Positions 18,702 to 27,134 of a stretch of 64,000 nt of DNA are shown in pieces. Under the pieces are notes generated by a model. That model searched no databases and was not told the origin of the DNA. It was given only the letters and a program-made list of their open reading frames with translations. Within the stretch, counting starts at the first letter, position 1. The number at the start of each line of letters is the position of its first letter. The position numbers were made by a program, and so were the translations under genes. Source of the DNA: Planococcus antarcticus DSM 14505 (GTDB lineage: Bacteria; Bacillota; Bacilli; Bacillales_A; Planococcaceae); the NCBI RefSeq assembly GCF_001687565.2, contig NZ_CP016534.2, forward strand, positions 2,484,501 through 2,548,500. The letters run 5' to 3'.

Positions 18702-18773
18702 ATGTTGAAACGTTTGAAAAGAAAACTTCTCAGACAACTCAATGGCATCATGAACAAAAAGAAAATTGCATAA
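18702..18773 (+). CDS. Tiny cationic peptide ORF (23 aa)
   Basis: MLKRLKRKLLRQLNG followed by IMNKKKIA: 23 residues, nine Lys/Arg and no acidic residue, with hydrophobic residues spaced to form an amphipathic helix. Supported by a 17-spaced promoter, ribosome site AAGGAG (18687-18692, nine bases before ATG) and a terminator right after the stop, so it is a complete monocistronic unit. I recognise no family. It could be a membrane-active peptide, a ribosome- or RNA-binding peptide, or a short mRNA whose RNA matters more than the peptide. The compact 5' leader argues for real translation. Confidence 0.6.
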   Translation: MLKRLKRKLLRQLNGIMNKKKIA

Positions 18774-18780
18774 ACGTTTT

Positions 18781-18807
18781 AGCCCTTCTTTATAAATAAG
18801 GAGGGCT
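18781..18807 (+). terminator. Terminator of the small ORF
   Basis: AGCCCTTCTT / AAGGAGGGCT stem with one mismatch, seven-base loop, then a T-rich tail, eight bases after the stop codon. Confidence 0.75.
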
Positions 18808-18884
18808 ATTCTTTATTTTAGTCTAATGACATGATAATATAAAGGAAGTGCATTTATTTGAGCGTGGAAAAAGGAGAGCAAACA

Positions 18885-19097
18885 ATGATTTTTAAAGTAT
18901 ATTACCAGGAAAACCGTTTTGAAGTACCAGTTCGCGAAAATACCCAAAGCCTTTATGTGGAAGCAGCATCCGAGCGTGAAGTCCGACACCACTTAAAAGA
19001 CCGCAACTACAATGTTGAACTTATCCAACTACTCGAAGGCAACCACCTCGAGTATGAACAGGCGAGCCAATATTACGAAGTTGAGAGCATCGAATAA
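18885..19097 (+). CDS. rpoY: RNA polymerase epsilon subunit (RpoY/YkzG)
   Basis: 70-residue accessory subunit of Firmicute RNA polymerase (B. subtilis 69), start MIFKVYYQ and the conserved pattern TQSLYVEA...[19 protein letters not shown] at 18885 follows AAAGGAG; the in-frame TTG at 18858 has no site. It sits two bases ahead of rnjA, the conserved rpoY-rnjA pair, linking transcription to RNA decay. Confidence 0.95.
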   Translation: MIFKVYYQENRFEVPVRENTQSLYVEAASEREVRHHLKDRNYNVELIQLLEGNHLEYEQASQYYEVESIE

Positions 19098-19099
19098 CG

Positions 19100-20767
19100 A
19101 TGAAATTTGTTAAGAACGACCAAACAGCTGTTTTCGCCCTAGGCGGACTGGGTGAAATCGGCAAAAATACGTACGGTGTCCAATTCCAGGATGAAATCAT
19201 TCTGATAGATGCAGGCATTAAATTCCCGGAAGACGATTTGCTCGGAATCGATTATGTTATTCCGGATTACACGTATTTAGTCAAAAACGTCGATAAAATT
19301 AAAGGCCTTTTTATTACACATGGTCATGAAGACCATATCGGTGGCATTCCCTACTTGCTTAAAAAGATTAATATTCCAGTTTACGGAGGCAAATTGGCAC
19401 TTGGCCTTTTGCGTAAAAAATTGGAAGAACACGGTTTGTTACGTCAAACAAAAATGACTGAAATCGGTGAAGATGACGTCATCAAGTTTCGTAAGACAGC
19501 CGTCAGCTTTTTTAGCACAACACACAGTATCCCCGACGCTTTTGGTGTAGTTGTAAAAACTCCACCAGGCAATATTGTCCATACAGGCGATTTTAAATTC
19601 GATTTCACTCCAGTAGGCGAGCCTGCCAACTTATTGAAAATGGCTCAAATCGGAAGCGAAGGCGTATTATGCCTGCTATCAGACAGCACCAATGCAGAAG
19701 TTCCTGACTTTACGATGTCTGAACGCAAAGTCGGCGAAACGATCAAAGACATTATGAGAAAAGTCGATGGCCGCTTGATTTTCGCTACTTTCGCTTCAAA
19801 CATTTATCGTTTGCAGCAAGTAACTGATGAAGCCGTTGCACAGGGACGCAAAATCGCAGTTTTCGGACGCAGCATGGATAATGCCATGACAATTGGTCGT
19901 GAACTCGGTTATATCAATGCTCCAGAAGATGCATTTGTGGATACTCAAACCTTAAATCGCTTACCTGCAAATGAAGTACTAATCCTTTGTACCGGTTCAC
20001 AAGGCGAACCAATGGCCGCTCTTTCAAGAATTGCCAACGGCACTCATCGCCAAATCCAGATTCAGCCAAATGATACGGTTGTCTTCTCGTCTTCCCCGAT
20101 TCCGGGCAATACGAGCAGCGTCAATCGGACAATCAATTTGTTGTTCCGAGCGGGAGCAGACGTGATTCATGGATCGCTTAACAACATCCATACATCCGGC
20201 CACGGCTCAGAGCCTGAAAATAAATTGATGCTCCGTTTGATCAAGCCAAAATTCTTCATGCCGATTCACGGTGAATATCGTATGTTAAAAACGCATGCAG
20301 GTTTGGCGGTTGAATGTGATGTACCTTTGGAAAACACCTTTATCATGGAAAATGGCGAGGTTCTTGCTTTAGGGCAAGAAGAAGCTTCTATCGCAGGTCG
20401 CGTTCCTTCGGGCGATGTTTACATCGACGGCAGCGGTATTGGCGACATCGGTAACATCGTTTTGCGTGACCGTCGCGTGCTTTCTGAAGAAGGTTTAGTC
20501 ATCGTTGTTGTAAGCGTTGATATGCAAAAGAATAAAATGGTTTCTGGCCCCGACATCATTTCACGTGGATTTGTCTATATGCGCGAGTCAGGCACCATGA
20601 TCTATGAGGCGCAACAAATGTTGAATCGCCACCTTAATAAGAAAATACATGGCAAAAACACAGAATGGGCAGAATTGAAAAATGATATTTCTGACGTTCT
20701 TGGACCGTATCTGTATGAAAAAACAAAACGCCGTCCAATGATTTTGCCAGTAATCATGGAAGTATAA
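19100..20767 (+). CDS. rnjA: Ribonuclease J1
   Basis: Metallo-beta-lactamase/beta-CASP 5'-exo- and endoribonuclease central to mRNA decay and rRNA maturation. 555 residues, full length. Seen: metal motif HGHEDH at 74-79, further metal ligands in THSIPDA and HTGDFKFD, beta-CASP SGHG and the MPIHGEYR motif near residue 390, and the C-terminal domain ending [13 protein letters not shown]. No strong ribosome site precedes the ATG, and rpoY ends two bases before it, so translation is probably coupled to rpoY. A strong terminator follows. Confidence 0.97.
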   Translation: MKFVKNDQTAVFALGGLGEIGKNTYGVQFQDEIILIDAGIKFPEDDLLGIDYVIPDYTYLVKNVDKIKGLFITHGHEDHIGGIPYLLKKINIPVYGGKLALGLLRKKLEEHGLLRQTKMTEIGEDDVIKFRKTAVSFFSTTHSIPDAFGVVVKTPPGNIVHTGDFKFDFTPVGEPANLLKMAQIGSEGVLCLLSDSTNAEVPDFTMSERKVGETIKDIMRKVDGRLIFATFASNIYRLQQVTDEAVAQGRKIAVFGRSMDNAMTIGRELGYINAPEDAFVDTQTLNRLPANEVLILCTGSQGEPMAALSRIANGTHRQIQIQPNDTVVFSSSPIPGNTSSVNRTINLLFRAGADVIHGSLNNIHTSGHGSEPENKLMLRLIKPKFFMPIHGEYRMLKTHAGLAVECDVPLENTFIMENGEVLALGQEEASIAGRVPSGDVYIDGSGIGDIGNIVLRDRRVLSEEGLVIVVVSVDMQKNKMVSGPDIISRGFVYMRESGTMIYEAQQMLNRHLNKKIHGKNTEWAELKNDISDVLGPYLYEKTKRRPMILPVIMEV

Positions 20768-20792
20768 AAATCAAGGCTATTTAAGTTATAAG

Positions 20793-20822
20793 AGGTGCAC
20801 TCGGGTTTAACCCAGTGCACCT
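20793..20822 (+). terminator. Terminator of rnjA
   Basis: AGGTGCACT / AGTGCACCT stem extended by GGGTT / AACCC, then a T-run. Confidence 0.9.
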
Positions 20823-20840
20823 TTTTATTTTGATCTATAT

Positions 20841-20989
20841 AAGTTGAACGAATGATTTCAGCCTGTCGATATTCCGCAAACCAGCTCCGCTTTGGGCCCG
20901 CATACTGTGGACCAAAGCGGCCGTCTGAAGCGACTTTTTCGTTTATCCACTGATTATCGAGTTAAAAAATTATTTCTTTAGTTCAACTT
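20841..20989. repeat. MITE-like element 1 with terminal inverted repeats
   Basis: 149 bp bounded by AAGTTGAAC (20841-20849) and its complement GTTCAACTT (20981-20989), with extra partial symmetry inside the ends. An internal perfect stem CCGCTTTGG / CCAAAGCGG lies at 20887-20895 / 20912-20920. No ORF. A second element with the same ends lies at 46.25 kb. It fills most of the rnjA-ktrC gap. Confidence 0.7.
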
Positions 20990-21028
20990 TTATAGAAACA
21001 AGTTCCGTCCATTTTTTATCAAAAACAG

Positions 21029-21069
21029 AAAAAGACCTGAAAAGAATGATTATCCTTTTTAGGTCTTTT
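21029..21069 (-). terminator. Terminator of ktrC
   Basis: Stem AAAAGACCT / AGGTCTTTT extended inward by an AAAAG / CTTTT pairing; T-rich downstream on the minus strand. It lies 36 bases after the ktrC stop. Confidence 0.7.
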
Positions 21070-21104
21070 GGGATGCTGGAGAAGTCCCAACAGTATTTTT
21101 CTCA

Positions 21105-21764
21105 TTAATTCATCATTTTCTTCTCGAAACGATTGATGTCTGCGTCTGAACCAATGATGATCAAGATATCCTCTTGTTCAATTTCCATATCTGCCTGTGG
21201 AGAAACGATGATGTCATCTCCCCTTTTTATCGCCACGATGTTAATGCCATAGCGTGCCCGGATGTCGAGACCAATCAATGTATAGCCAGCCAGCTTCTGA
21301 TTTACCTTAATTTCTATGATGGAATGTTCATCGGACAGCTCCAAATAATCCAGCACGTTATTGGAAAGAATGTTATGGGCGATCCGTATACCCATATCAC
21401 GTTCTGGATGGACCACTTTATCCGCACCTATTTTGTTCAATACTTTAGCATGGTAATCATTTTGCGCCTTTACTGTAATTTTCTTCACGCCAATTTCCTT
21501 CAGCATCAGGGTTGTTAAAATACTGGCTTGGATATTTTCACCGATTGCGACAATGACATGCTCAAAATTCCGGATGCCCAGCGATTTTAAAACTGCCTCG
21601 TCTGTCGTGTCCGCCACAACAGCCTGTGTTGCGATGGAAGCATACTCATCTACTCGTTCAGAGTCCTTGTCGATTGCCATTACATCCGCATCCTGTTCAA
21701 TCAATTCACGTACTATGCTGCCGCCGAAACGGCCAAGTCCAATGACTACAAATTCCTTTTTCAT
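21105..21764 (-). CDS. ktrC: KtrC, RCK regulatory subunit of potassium uptake
   Basis: Cytosolic ring-forming gating subunit of the Ktr K+ channel. 219 residues: RCK_N Rossmann domain with GLGRFG at 9-14 and the Asp at the end of beta-2 (AIDKD) for nucleotide binding, then RCK_C (about 135-219), which in relatives binds c-di-AMP and closes the channel. ATG at 21764 is six bases after GGAGG; the frame's first ATG (21785) precedes that site. Monocistronic next to rnjA as in B. subtilis (ykqB-ykqC). Its membrane partner ktrD is 32 kb away in this window. Confidence 0.93.
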   Translation of the reverse strand: MKKEFVVIGLGRFGGSIVRELIEQDADVMAIDKDSERVDEYASIATQAVVADTTDEAVLKSLGIRNFEHVIVAIGENIQASILTTLMLKEIGVKKITVKAQNDYHAKVLNKIGADKVVHPERDMGIRIAHNILSNNVLDYLELSDEHSIIEIKVNQKLAGYTLIGLDIRARYGINIVAIKRGDDIIVSPQADMEIEQEDILIIIGSDADINRFEKKMMN

Positions 21765-21936
21765 ATGCATCCTCCAAATAATCATGTGGCTTTATTCTAT
21801 CATATATGACCTGAACTAAAAATCTGCACCTATCGATATTTCGCATAATAACTTCACCAACATCTGCGCATCCAGAGGTTTGCTATTTTCAAAAGCTGAA
21901 TTCTTTAATTCCACTAAGAACGCTATTCGCGGCAGT

Positions 21937-21960
21937 AAAAAACCCCGCTTATCGGCGGGG
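21937..21960 (-). terminator. Terminator of the Cys-rich protein gene
   Basis: CCCCGC / GCGGGG stem followed by six T on the minus strand; the gene's stop codon lies in the loop. Confidence 0.85.
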
Positions 21961-22245
21961 ATCCAGTGGGCGTTTCGGCCGGTTTTCACAATACTCGCAG
22001 CTGATGTCCGTGCAGGGCTCTTCCCGCCATTCGTTACAGCTGGCGCAATAACTTGCGTCAAATTCATCATCAAAAGTCAATGCCGCCAAGCAAGTATGGC
22101 AATAAGTGTGGACATCCATCCAGTTGATGAACCGCTTGTCAGCCACGAGATACAATCCTTGCTGGTCTTGTTTGTAATTCATAATTGAAGGTTTTTGAAT
22201 GACCCGGTTTTTTGGATCGAGAAAGAAATTCATTTTGCCGTTCAC
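21949..22245 (-). CDS. Small Cys-rich, probable zinc-binding protein
   Basis: 98 residues. The C-terminal half has seven cysteines, three of them CxxC pairs (49/52, 67/70, 83/86) plus Cys78, as in double zinc ribbons; the N-terminal half is mixed polar, without signal or membrane helix. I do not recognise a named family. GTG at 22245 lies eight bases after TAGGAG; the frame's first GTG at 22254 overlaps that site. A terminator hairpin sits on its stop, so it ends a transcription unit. Zinc binding is inferred only from the cysteine pattern. Nucleic-acid or protein contact would be typical. Confidence 0.7.
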   Translation of the reverse strand: MNGKMNFFLDPKNRVIQKPSIMNYKQDQQGLYLVADKRFINWMDVHTYCHTCLAALTFDDEFDASYCASCNEWREEPCTDISCEYCENRPKRPLDPRR

Positions 22246-22256
22246 ATTGATCACTC

Positions 22257-22367
22257 CTAGGGTTTTGGTCGAGCAGTAAAAAAAGGACTTTCCTGTTCCA
22301 GCCGGAAATCAACTTTCCCATCTTCATTGGCTTGCTCAGCACCGGAATGTTCACGGGCCAATCGCAT
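22257..22367 (-). CDS. Possible 36-codon ORF upstream of the Cys-rich gene
   Basis: ATG at 22367, stop TAG overlapping the ribosome site of the next gene, same strand. The translation (starts MRLAREHSG, ends ARPKP) is hydrophilic and has a protein-like composition, but the start has no clear ribosome site and nothing about it is recognisable. It may be a leader or chance; listed so that it is not lost. Confidence 0.3.
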   Translation of the reverse strand: MRLAREHSGAEQANEDGKVDFRLEQESPFFTARPKP

Positions 22368-22395
22368 TTAACCATTTGTATGAGATGCATGGAGC

Positions 22396-22418
22396 TTGTT
22401 TGTTTGTTTGTTTGTTTG
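22396..22418. repeat. TTTG microsatellite
   Basis: About five and a half tandem copies of a TTTG-type tetranucleotide in the gap between the Cys-rich gene and the XRE regulator. The rest of 22.37-22.57 kb shows nothing recognisable. Confidence 0.8.
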
Positions 22419-22576
22419 TATCATTTTGATTTATTTTGTAATCGTTCATATCAAAGATTCAACTGGCTTGTTAAAAAATTAGTAAACCATTATTTATTTC
22501 ACACTTTCTCTATGATAGTAAAAACAACCGGTAAATTGCAATAGATAACAATCCCTTATTGAAAATAATTTCCGAC

Positions 22577-22604
22577 TTGAAAAATTTAAATCGTTTCGTA
22601 TAAT
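22577..22604 (+). promoter_or_regulatory. Promoter of the polyamine regulator-pot operon
   Basis: -35 TTGAAA (22577-22582), 16-base spacer, perfect -10 TATAAT (22599-22604). Start site predicted near 22611, about 80 bases before the regulator ATG. Confidence 0.7.
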
Positions 22605-22635
22605 GAATATATGCTATTAGTAAACTAAAAGTATA

Positions 22636-22670
22636 TTTTAACTAAACTTTCTGCAAACAGTTAGTTAAAA
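22636..22670 (+). promoter_or_regulatory. Inverted-repeat operator candidate for the pot operon
   Basis: TTTTAACTAA (22636-22645) and its perfect complement TTAGTTAAAA (22661-22670), 15 bases apart, just downstream of the promoter. A related TTAGTAAACTAA lies just before it (22618-22629). This fits an autoregulatory site for the XRE-cupin protein encoded next. Confidence 0.6.
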
Positions 22671-22689
22671 GGAATCGAGGAGAATTCTG

Positions 22690-23229
22690 ATGGAGATCGG
22701 AACTAAAATCAAACGGCTTCGATTAAAGAACGGATTGACTCAGGAAGAGCTGGGAAAGCGAACGGACTTGAGCAAAGGATTCATATCCCAGCTGGAGCGG
22801 GATATGAACTCACCTTCCATTGAAACCTTCTTCACCTTACTGGAAGTGCTAGGCACTACCCCAAAGGATTTTTTCGCCGATGACCACGATGTGAAAATCG
22901 TTTATTCTACAGCTGACCATATGGCCCATATTGATGAAATAGCGGGTTATGAGATTGAATGGCTTATTCCTACCTCCAATGAGAAAGAAATGGAGCCTGT
23001 CTACCTAACCTTGCAGGTAAAGGGTCAATTTAAGAGCTTCGAACCGTCTTCTGCCGAAACATTCATCTATGTTCTGGAAGGTCAGCTCCTGCTCAAAATT
23101 GGCATTCATCACTATACGGCAGCTGCTGGTGACTCCATTTATTACGAAGCTTCCGATCATCATCAGCTGATTAATGATTTTGATGGGGTATCCGAAATGA
23201 TTATCGTCACGACGCAATCTTATTTATAA
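22690..23229 (+). CDS. XRE-cupin transcriptional regulator of the pot operon
   Basis: 179 residues: an N-terminal helix-turn-helix of the XRE/Cro type (about 8-62; GLTQEELGKRT and SKGFISQLER) and a C-terminal cupin (about 105-178; TFIYVLEGQLLL, then HHQLIND). The same architecture is found in PuuR-like regulators of polyamine genes. First gene of a five-gene run with potA 15 bases downstream, so it probably senses polyamines and controls its own operon; that is inference from context. ATG at 22690 after GAGGAG. An inverted repeat lies in its leader. Confidence 0.87.
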   Translation: MEIGTKIKRLRLKNGLTQEELGKRTDLSKGFISQLERDMNSPSIETFFTLLEVLGTTPKDFFADDHDVKIVYSTADHMAHIDEIAGYEIEWLIPTSNEKEMEPVYLTLQVKGQFKSFEPSSAETFIYVLEGQLLLKIGIHHYTAAAGDSIYYEASDHHQLINDFDGVSEMIIVTTQSYL

Positions 23230-23244
23230 TTCAGGAGGGATCTT

Positions 23245-24351
23245 ATGACCGAAACATCCATTATACGATTTGAAAATGTCACTCAGACATTTGAAGGTGT
23301 TGGCAATGTCTTGAACAACGTCAGCTTCGAACTTGAAAAAGGAAAATTCTACACGCTACTTGGTCCTTCAGGCTGCGGGAAAACGACTATATTGCGCCTG
23401 ATTGCCGGCTTCACTAAACCAACCAGCGGAGATATTTATATAGATGGCAAAAAAGTGAACACAGTACCGGCCAATCAGCGCCAGGTCAATACGGTATTTC
23501 AGGATTATGCACTGTTTCCTCATTTGAATGTCTTTGAAAATATTGCATTCGGGCTACGCATCAAGAAAATCAAAGGCCCTAAAGTCGAGAGGCGTGTAAG
23601 AGAAGCCCTGGCTTTCGTCAATCTTCAAGGCTATGAGAAACGCGAGATAGCCGAAATGTCTGGCGGCCAGCGCCAACGCGTCGCAATTGCCAGAGCCATT
23701 GTCAACGATCCGGAAGTTATTTTGCTCGACGAGCCGCTTGCTGCCTTGGATTTGAAATTACGGACTGAAATGCAATATGAATTGCGTGAACTGCAACAGC
23801 GGCTCGGCAAAACCTTTGTCTTTGTTACGCATGACCAAGAAGAGGCACTTGCGATGTCTGATGAGATTTTCGTCATGAACGCTGGACAAATCCAACAAAG
23901 CGGCACTCCTATGGATATTTACGACGAACCAATCAACCGTTTTGTCGCTGACTTTATCGGAGAATCGAATATCGTCAGCGGTGAAATGACTGCGGATTAC
24001 CAGGTTCGTTTTGCTAATAAGGATTTTGAATGCGTCGATGCCGGATTGAATCCCCATGAACAAGTGGAAATCGTCATCCGTCCGGAAGATCTGGAAATTA
24101 CGCCTACTGGTGCCGGAAAAATGGCCGTTACGGTTGATACCCAATTGTTCAGAGGTGTCCATTTTGAAATTTCTACAATTGATGAAGCGGGCAATGAGTG
24201 GCTGGTCCATTCCACGAAAAAAGTGGAGGTCGGTTCTCACATCGGCTTGGATTTTTCGCCTGAAGCGATTCATGTTATGCGCTTAAACGAATCGGAAGAG
24301 GCGTTTGATGCACGTCTAGAGTCCTACGGAGCGTCCGTCAATGAAAGATAA
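23245..24351 (+). CDS. potA: PotA, spermidine/putrescine ABC importer ATPase
   Basis: 368 residues. Walker [10 protein letters not shown] (40-48), Q-loop FQDYALFPH, signature MSGGQRQR (138-145), Walker B VILLDEP (158-164) and a C-terminal TOBE-like region (about 250-345). It energises polyamine uptake by the PotB/PotC channel. Start ATG after CAGGAGGG. Its 3' end overlaps potB by 11 bases. Confidence 0.95.
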   Translation: MTETSIIRFENVTQTFEGVGNVLNNVSFELEKGKFYTLLGPSGCGKTTILRLIAGFTKPTSGDIYIDGKKVNTVPANQRQVNTVFQDYALFPHLNVFENIAFGLRIKKIKGPKVERRVREALAFVNLQGYEKREIAEMSGGQRQRVAIARAIVNDPEVILLDEPLAALDLKLRTEMQYELRELQQRLGKTFVFVTHDQEEALAMSDEIFVMNAGQIQQSGTPMDIYDEPINRFVADFIGESNIVSGEMTADYQVRFANKDFECVDAGLNPHEQVEIVIRPEDLEITPTGAGKMAVTVDTQLFRGVHFEISTIDEAGNEWLVHSTKKVEVGSHIGLDFSPEAIHVMRLNESEEAFDARLESYGASVNER

Positions 24352-25165
24352 TCCGTCACGCCCGTTATACCTTGTTCCTTATTATATATGGATTGCCTTG
24401 TTTGTCATTGTTCCGATTGCGTTAATCTTCTATTTTTCCTTCTTGGATTTGACCGGTGCATTCACGCTGGAAAACTATCAAAACTTTTTTTCCTCTGTTT
24501 ATCTGCGGATGACCTTAAGTTCTTTCTGGTATGCCTTCCTGATTACCTTGATCACCATTGTGATTGCTTATCCAACAGCTTATTGGCTGACTAAGACCAA
24601 GCATAAGCAGCTATGGCTGTTGCTGATCATCATTCCTTCATGGATCAACCTGTTGCTGAAAGCCTATGCCTTTATTGGGATTTTCGGATTATACGGACCT
24701 GCCAACAAACTTCTGCAGACGCTGGGTGCAGGACCGTGGCAAATTTTGTTTACTGATTTCAGCTTTATCTTTGTTTCTGTTTATATTTTTATTCCGTTCA
24801 TGGTGCTGCCGATTTTCAATTCACTAGACAAAATTAATCCGGCATTGGTTGACGCTTCACGGGACTTGGGTGCATCGTCTTTCACCACCTTCAGACGTAT
24901 CGTCTTTCCATTAGCCATTAACGGTGTGAAATCAGGTGTACAAGCGGTATTTATCCCTGCTCTGTCGCTTTTTGTCATCACCCGCCTGATTGCGGGAAAC
25001 AAGGTCATCACACTTGGTACGGCTATTGAGCAGCAATTTCTGGTGACCCAGAATTGGGGCATGGGTTCAACCATTGCTGTGTTCTTGATCCTGTTTATGA
25101 TCATCATCATGATGCTGACAGGTCAGAAAGAAAAAGGAGGCTCATATAATGGCAAAACTAAGTAA
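24341..25165 (+). CDS. potB: PotB, polyamine ABC importer permease
   Basis: 274-residue inner-membrane permease with about six helices and the MetI-type cytoplasmic loop ([17 protein letters not shown], near residue 167) that docks on PotA. Starts inside potA with GGAG eight bases upstream and overlaps potC by 17 bases, so the operon is translationally coupled. Confidence 0.95.
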   Translation: MKDNPSRPLYLVPYYIWIALFVIVPIALIFYFSFLDLTGAFTLENYQNFFSSVYLRMTLSSFWYAFLITLITIVIAYPTAYWLTKTKHKQLWLLLIIIPSWINLLLKAYAFIGIFGLYGPANKLLQTLGAGPWQILFTDFSFIFVSVYIFIPFMVLPIFNSLDKINPALVDASRDLGASSFTTFRRIVFPLAINGVKSGVQAVFIPALSLFVITRLIAGNKVITLGTAIEQQFLVTQNWGMGSTIAVFLILFMIIIMMLTGQKEKGGSYNGKTK

Positions 25166-25955
25166 GCTGGCAAAAATCTATTTGGTTCTCGTCTTTGCCA
25201 TTCTCTATGCGCCCATTTTCTATTTGATCTTTTATTCATTTAACAGCGGCGGCACCATGTCGAGTTTCGAAGGATTTACTTGGGAACATTACGGCGCTGT
25301 CTTCAATGATACACGGCTATTGATCATCTTGATGAATACTGTAATTATTGCTTTGCTGTCTTCTCTTATTTCAACAGCAGTCGGTGTCCTAGGTGCTATT
25401 GGTATCGTATTTTTGCGAAACCGCAAAACACGTAAAACGGTTCTATCATTGAACACTATCTTGATTGTCAGTCCGGATGTCATTATCGGTGCGTCGTTTC
25501 TTATTTTGTTCACTATGATCGGCGTTAAATTGGGCTTTGCGTCTGTTCTGATTTCACACATCGCTTTTAGTATTCCAATTGTAGTAATTATGGTTTTGCC
25601 GAAACTTCAGGAAATGAGCAGTTCATTGATTGATGCTGCAACTGATCTTGGTGCATCCAAACGTGATATTCTGACGCGCGTGATTATTCCGTATATCAAA
25701 CCGGGAATTTTTGCTGGATTTTTCCTGGCCCTGACTTATTCGCTGGACGATTTCGCTGTGACTTTTTTCGTCACAGGGAATGGATTCTCGACTTTATCCA
25801 TCGAAATCTACTCAATGGCAAGAGCTGGAATCACATTGACCATCAATGCTCTTTCCGCATTAATATTCGTGGTAACGCTCGGACTGGTCCTCGGCTATTA
25901 CTTCTTTAATCAACGTGCGGGACAATCCCCTGGGACTGGAGGCGCCAAAACATGA
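25149..25955 (+). CDS. potC: PotC, polyamine ABC importer permease
   Basis: 268 residues, six-helix permease paired with PotB; docking loop DAATDLGASKRDILTRV near residue 160. ATG at 25149 after AAAGGAGG located within potB. Its stop overlaps the potD start (ATGA). Confidence 0.95.
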   Translation: MAKLSKLAKIYLVLVFAILYAPIFYLIFYSFNSGGTMSSFEGFTWEHYGAVFNDTRLLIILMNTVIIALLSSLISTAVGVLGAIGIVFLRNRKTRKTVLSLNTILIVSPDVIIGASFLILFTMIGVKLGFASVLISHIAFSIPIVVIMVLPKLQEMSSSLIDAATDLGASKRDILTRVIIPYIKPGIFAGFFLALTYSLDDFAVTFFVTGNGFSTLSIEIYSMARAGITLTINALSALIFVVTLGLVLGYYFFNQRAGQSPGTGGAKT

Positions 25956-27028
25956 AAGAAATTATAAGAGCCACAATTGCTATTGTTATTGTATCGGCCA
26001 TTCTGTTATATACCGTCAATGTGTTGGAAAAGAGTTCAGCAATATTTGGCGGTGGTACCATTTCCGTTTACAACTGGGGTGAGTATATTGATCCCGAACT
26101 AATCGACCAATTCGAAGAAGAAACCAATATCTCAGTGGTTTATGAAACATTCGATTCAAACGAATCAATGATGACCAAAATTGAGCAAGGCGGTACGACC
26201 TATGATGTGGCTGTGCCTTCTGAATATGCTATTGAAAAAATGAAAGAAAACAACTTGCTTCAGCCGATTGACCACGATTTGATTCCGAATCTGCAGAATA
26301 TCGATCCTTATTTTCTTGATCTCCCTTTTGATCCAGGCAATGAATACTCGGTTCCTTATTTCTGGGGAACTGTCGGCATTGCATTCAATCCGACATTGCT
26401 AGAAGGTCAGACTTTTGAGAGCTGGGACGACTTGTGGGACCCAACGCTCCAGCAGGAAGTCATTCTTGTCGACAGTGCACGCGAAGTTATCGGCATGGGC
26501 TTGAACAGTCTTGGCTACTCTCTGAATTCGACCGATATGGACGAATTACGTGAAGCTACAGATAAGTTAAAAACTCTTGGTCCCAATGTCAAAGCCATCA
26601 TCGGTGATGAAATCGTCGAAATGATGCGCCGTGAGGAAGCCGCTGTCGCTTTAACTTGGTCTGGACAAGCAGCTGACATGATGTGGATCAATGAAGACAT
26701 TGACTACTCGGTTCCAGAAGAAGGTTCAAACTTATGGTTTGATAATATGATTATTCCAAAAACAGCTGACAATGTCGAAGGCGCTCATGCTTTCATTAAC
26801 TTCATGCTCGATCCTGAAGTAGCTGCCCAAAACGCGGATTATGTCGGCTACTCTACACCGAATGAACAGGCAATAACCCTAATGGATCCCGAGGTTACAA
26901 GAGATGAACGTTTCTATCCACCGGAAGAACTGCGAGAACGCCTAGAAGTCTATGAAAACCTTGGACTCGAAATGCTTGGAACGTACAATGAGTTATTTCT
27001 GGAATTTAAAATGGATATGGAAAATTAA
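25952..27028 (+). CDS. potD: PotD, polyamine-binding protein, apparently membrane-anchored
   Basis: 358 residues, substrate-binding protein of the spermidine/putrescine importer. Fold signatures: SVYNWGEYIDPELI near residue 37, VVYETFDSNE, TYDVAVPS near 85, and Trp-rich WSGQAADMMW near 230 in the ligand cleft. Residues 6-24 are hydrophobic, but no lipobox cysteine follows, unlike most Gram-positive PotD, so it is probably held by an uncleaved helix or released. Last gene of the operon, followed by a strong terminator. Confidence 0.93.
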   Translation: MKEIIRATIAIVIVSAILLYTVNVLEKSSAIFGGGTISVYNWGEYIDPELIDQFEEETNISVVYETFDSNESMMTKIEQGGTTYDVAVPSEYAIEKMKENNLLQPIDHDLIPNLQNIDPYFLDLPFDPGNEYSVPYFWGTVGIAFNPTLLEGQTFESWDDLWDPTLQQEVILVDSAREVIGMGLNSLGYSLNSTDMDELREATDKLKTLGPNVKAIIGDEIVEMMRREEAAVALTWSGQAADMMWINEDIDYSVPEEGSNLWFDNMIIPKTADNVEGAHAFINFMLDPEVAAQNADYVGYSTPNEQAITLMDPEVTRDERFYPPEELRERLEVYENLGLEMLGTYNELFLEFKMDMEN

Positions 27029-27049
27029 CAGGCAAAAATTTTGCCTGTT
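27027..27049 (+). terminator. Terminator of the pot operon
   Basis: AACAGGCAAAA / TTTTGCCTGTT stem with a one-to-three-base loop, then T8; overlaps the potD stop. Confidence 0.9.
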
Positions 27050-27134
27050 TTTTTTGTGGAATTTGGGGTATAGTATGTAGATTCTAAAGACTAAAATTTA
27101 GTAATGCGAAATAACAACGAAAGAAGGTCTCTTT

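Noticed and set aside
21816..22073. 85-codon minus-strand ORF overlapping the Cys-rich gene
   Set aside because: Runs through the terminator and overlaps the better supported Cys-rich frame; no ribosome site.
23758..24273. 171-codon ORF opposite potA
   Set aside because: Shadow of a certain gene; no start signal.
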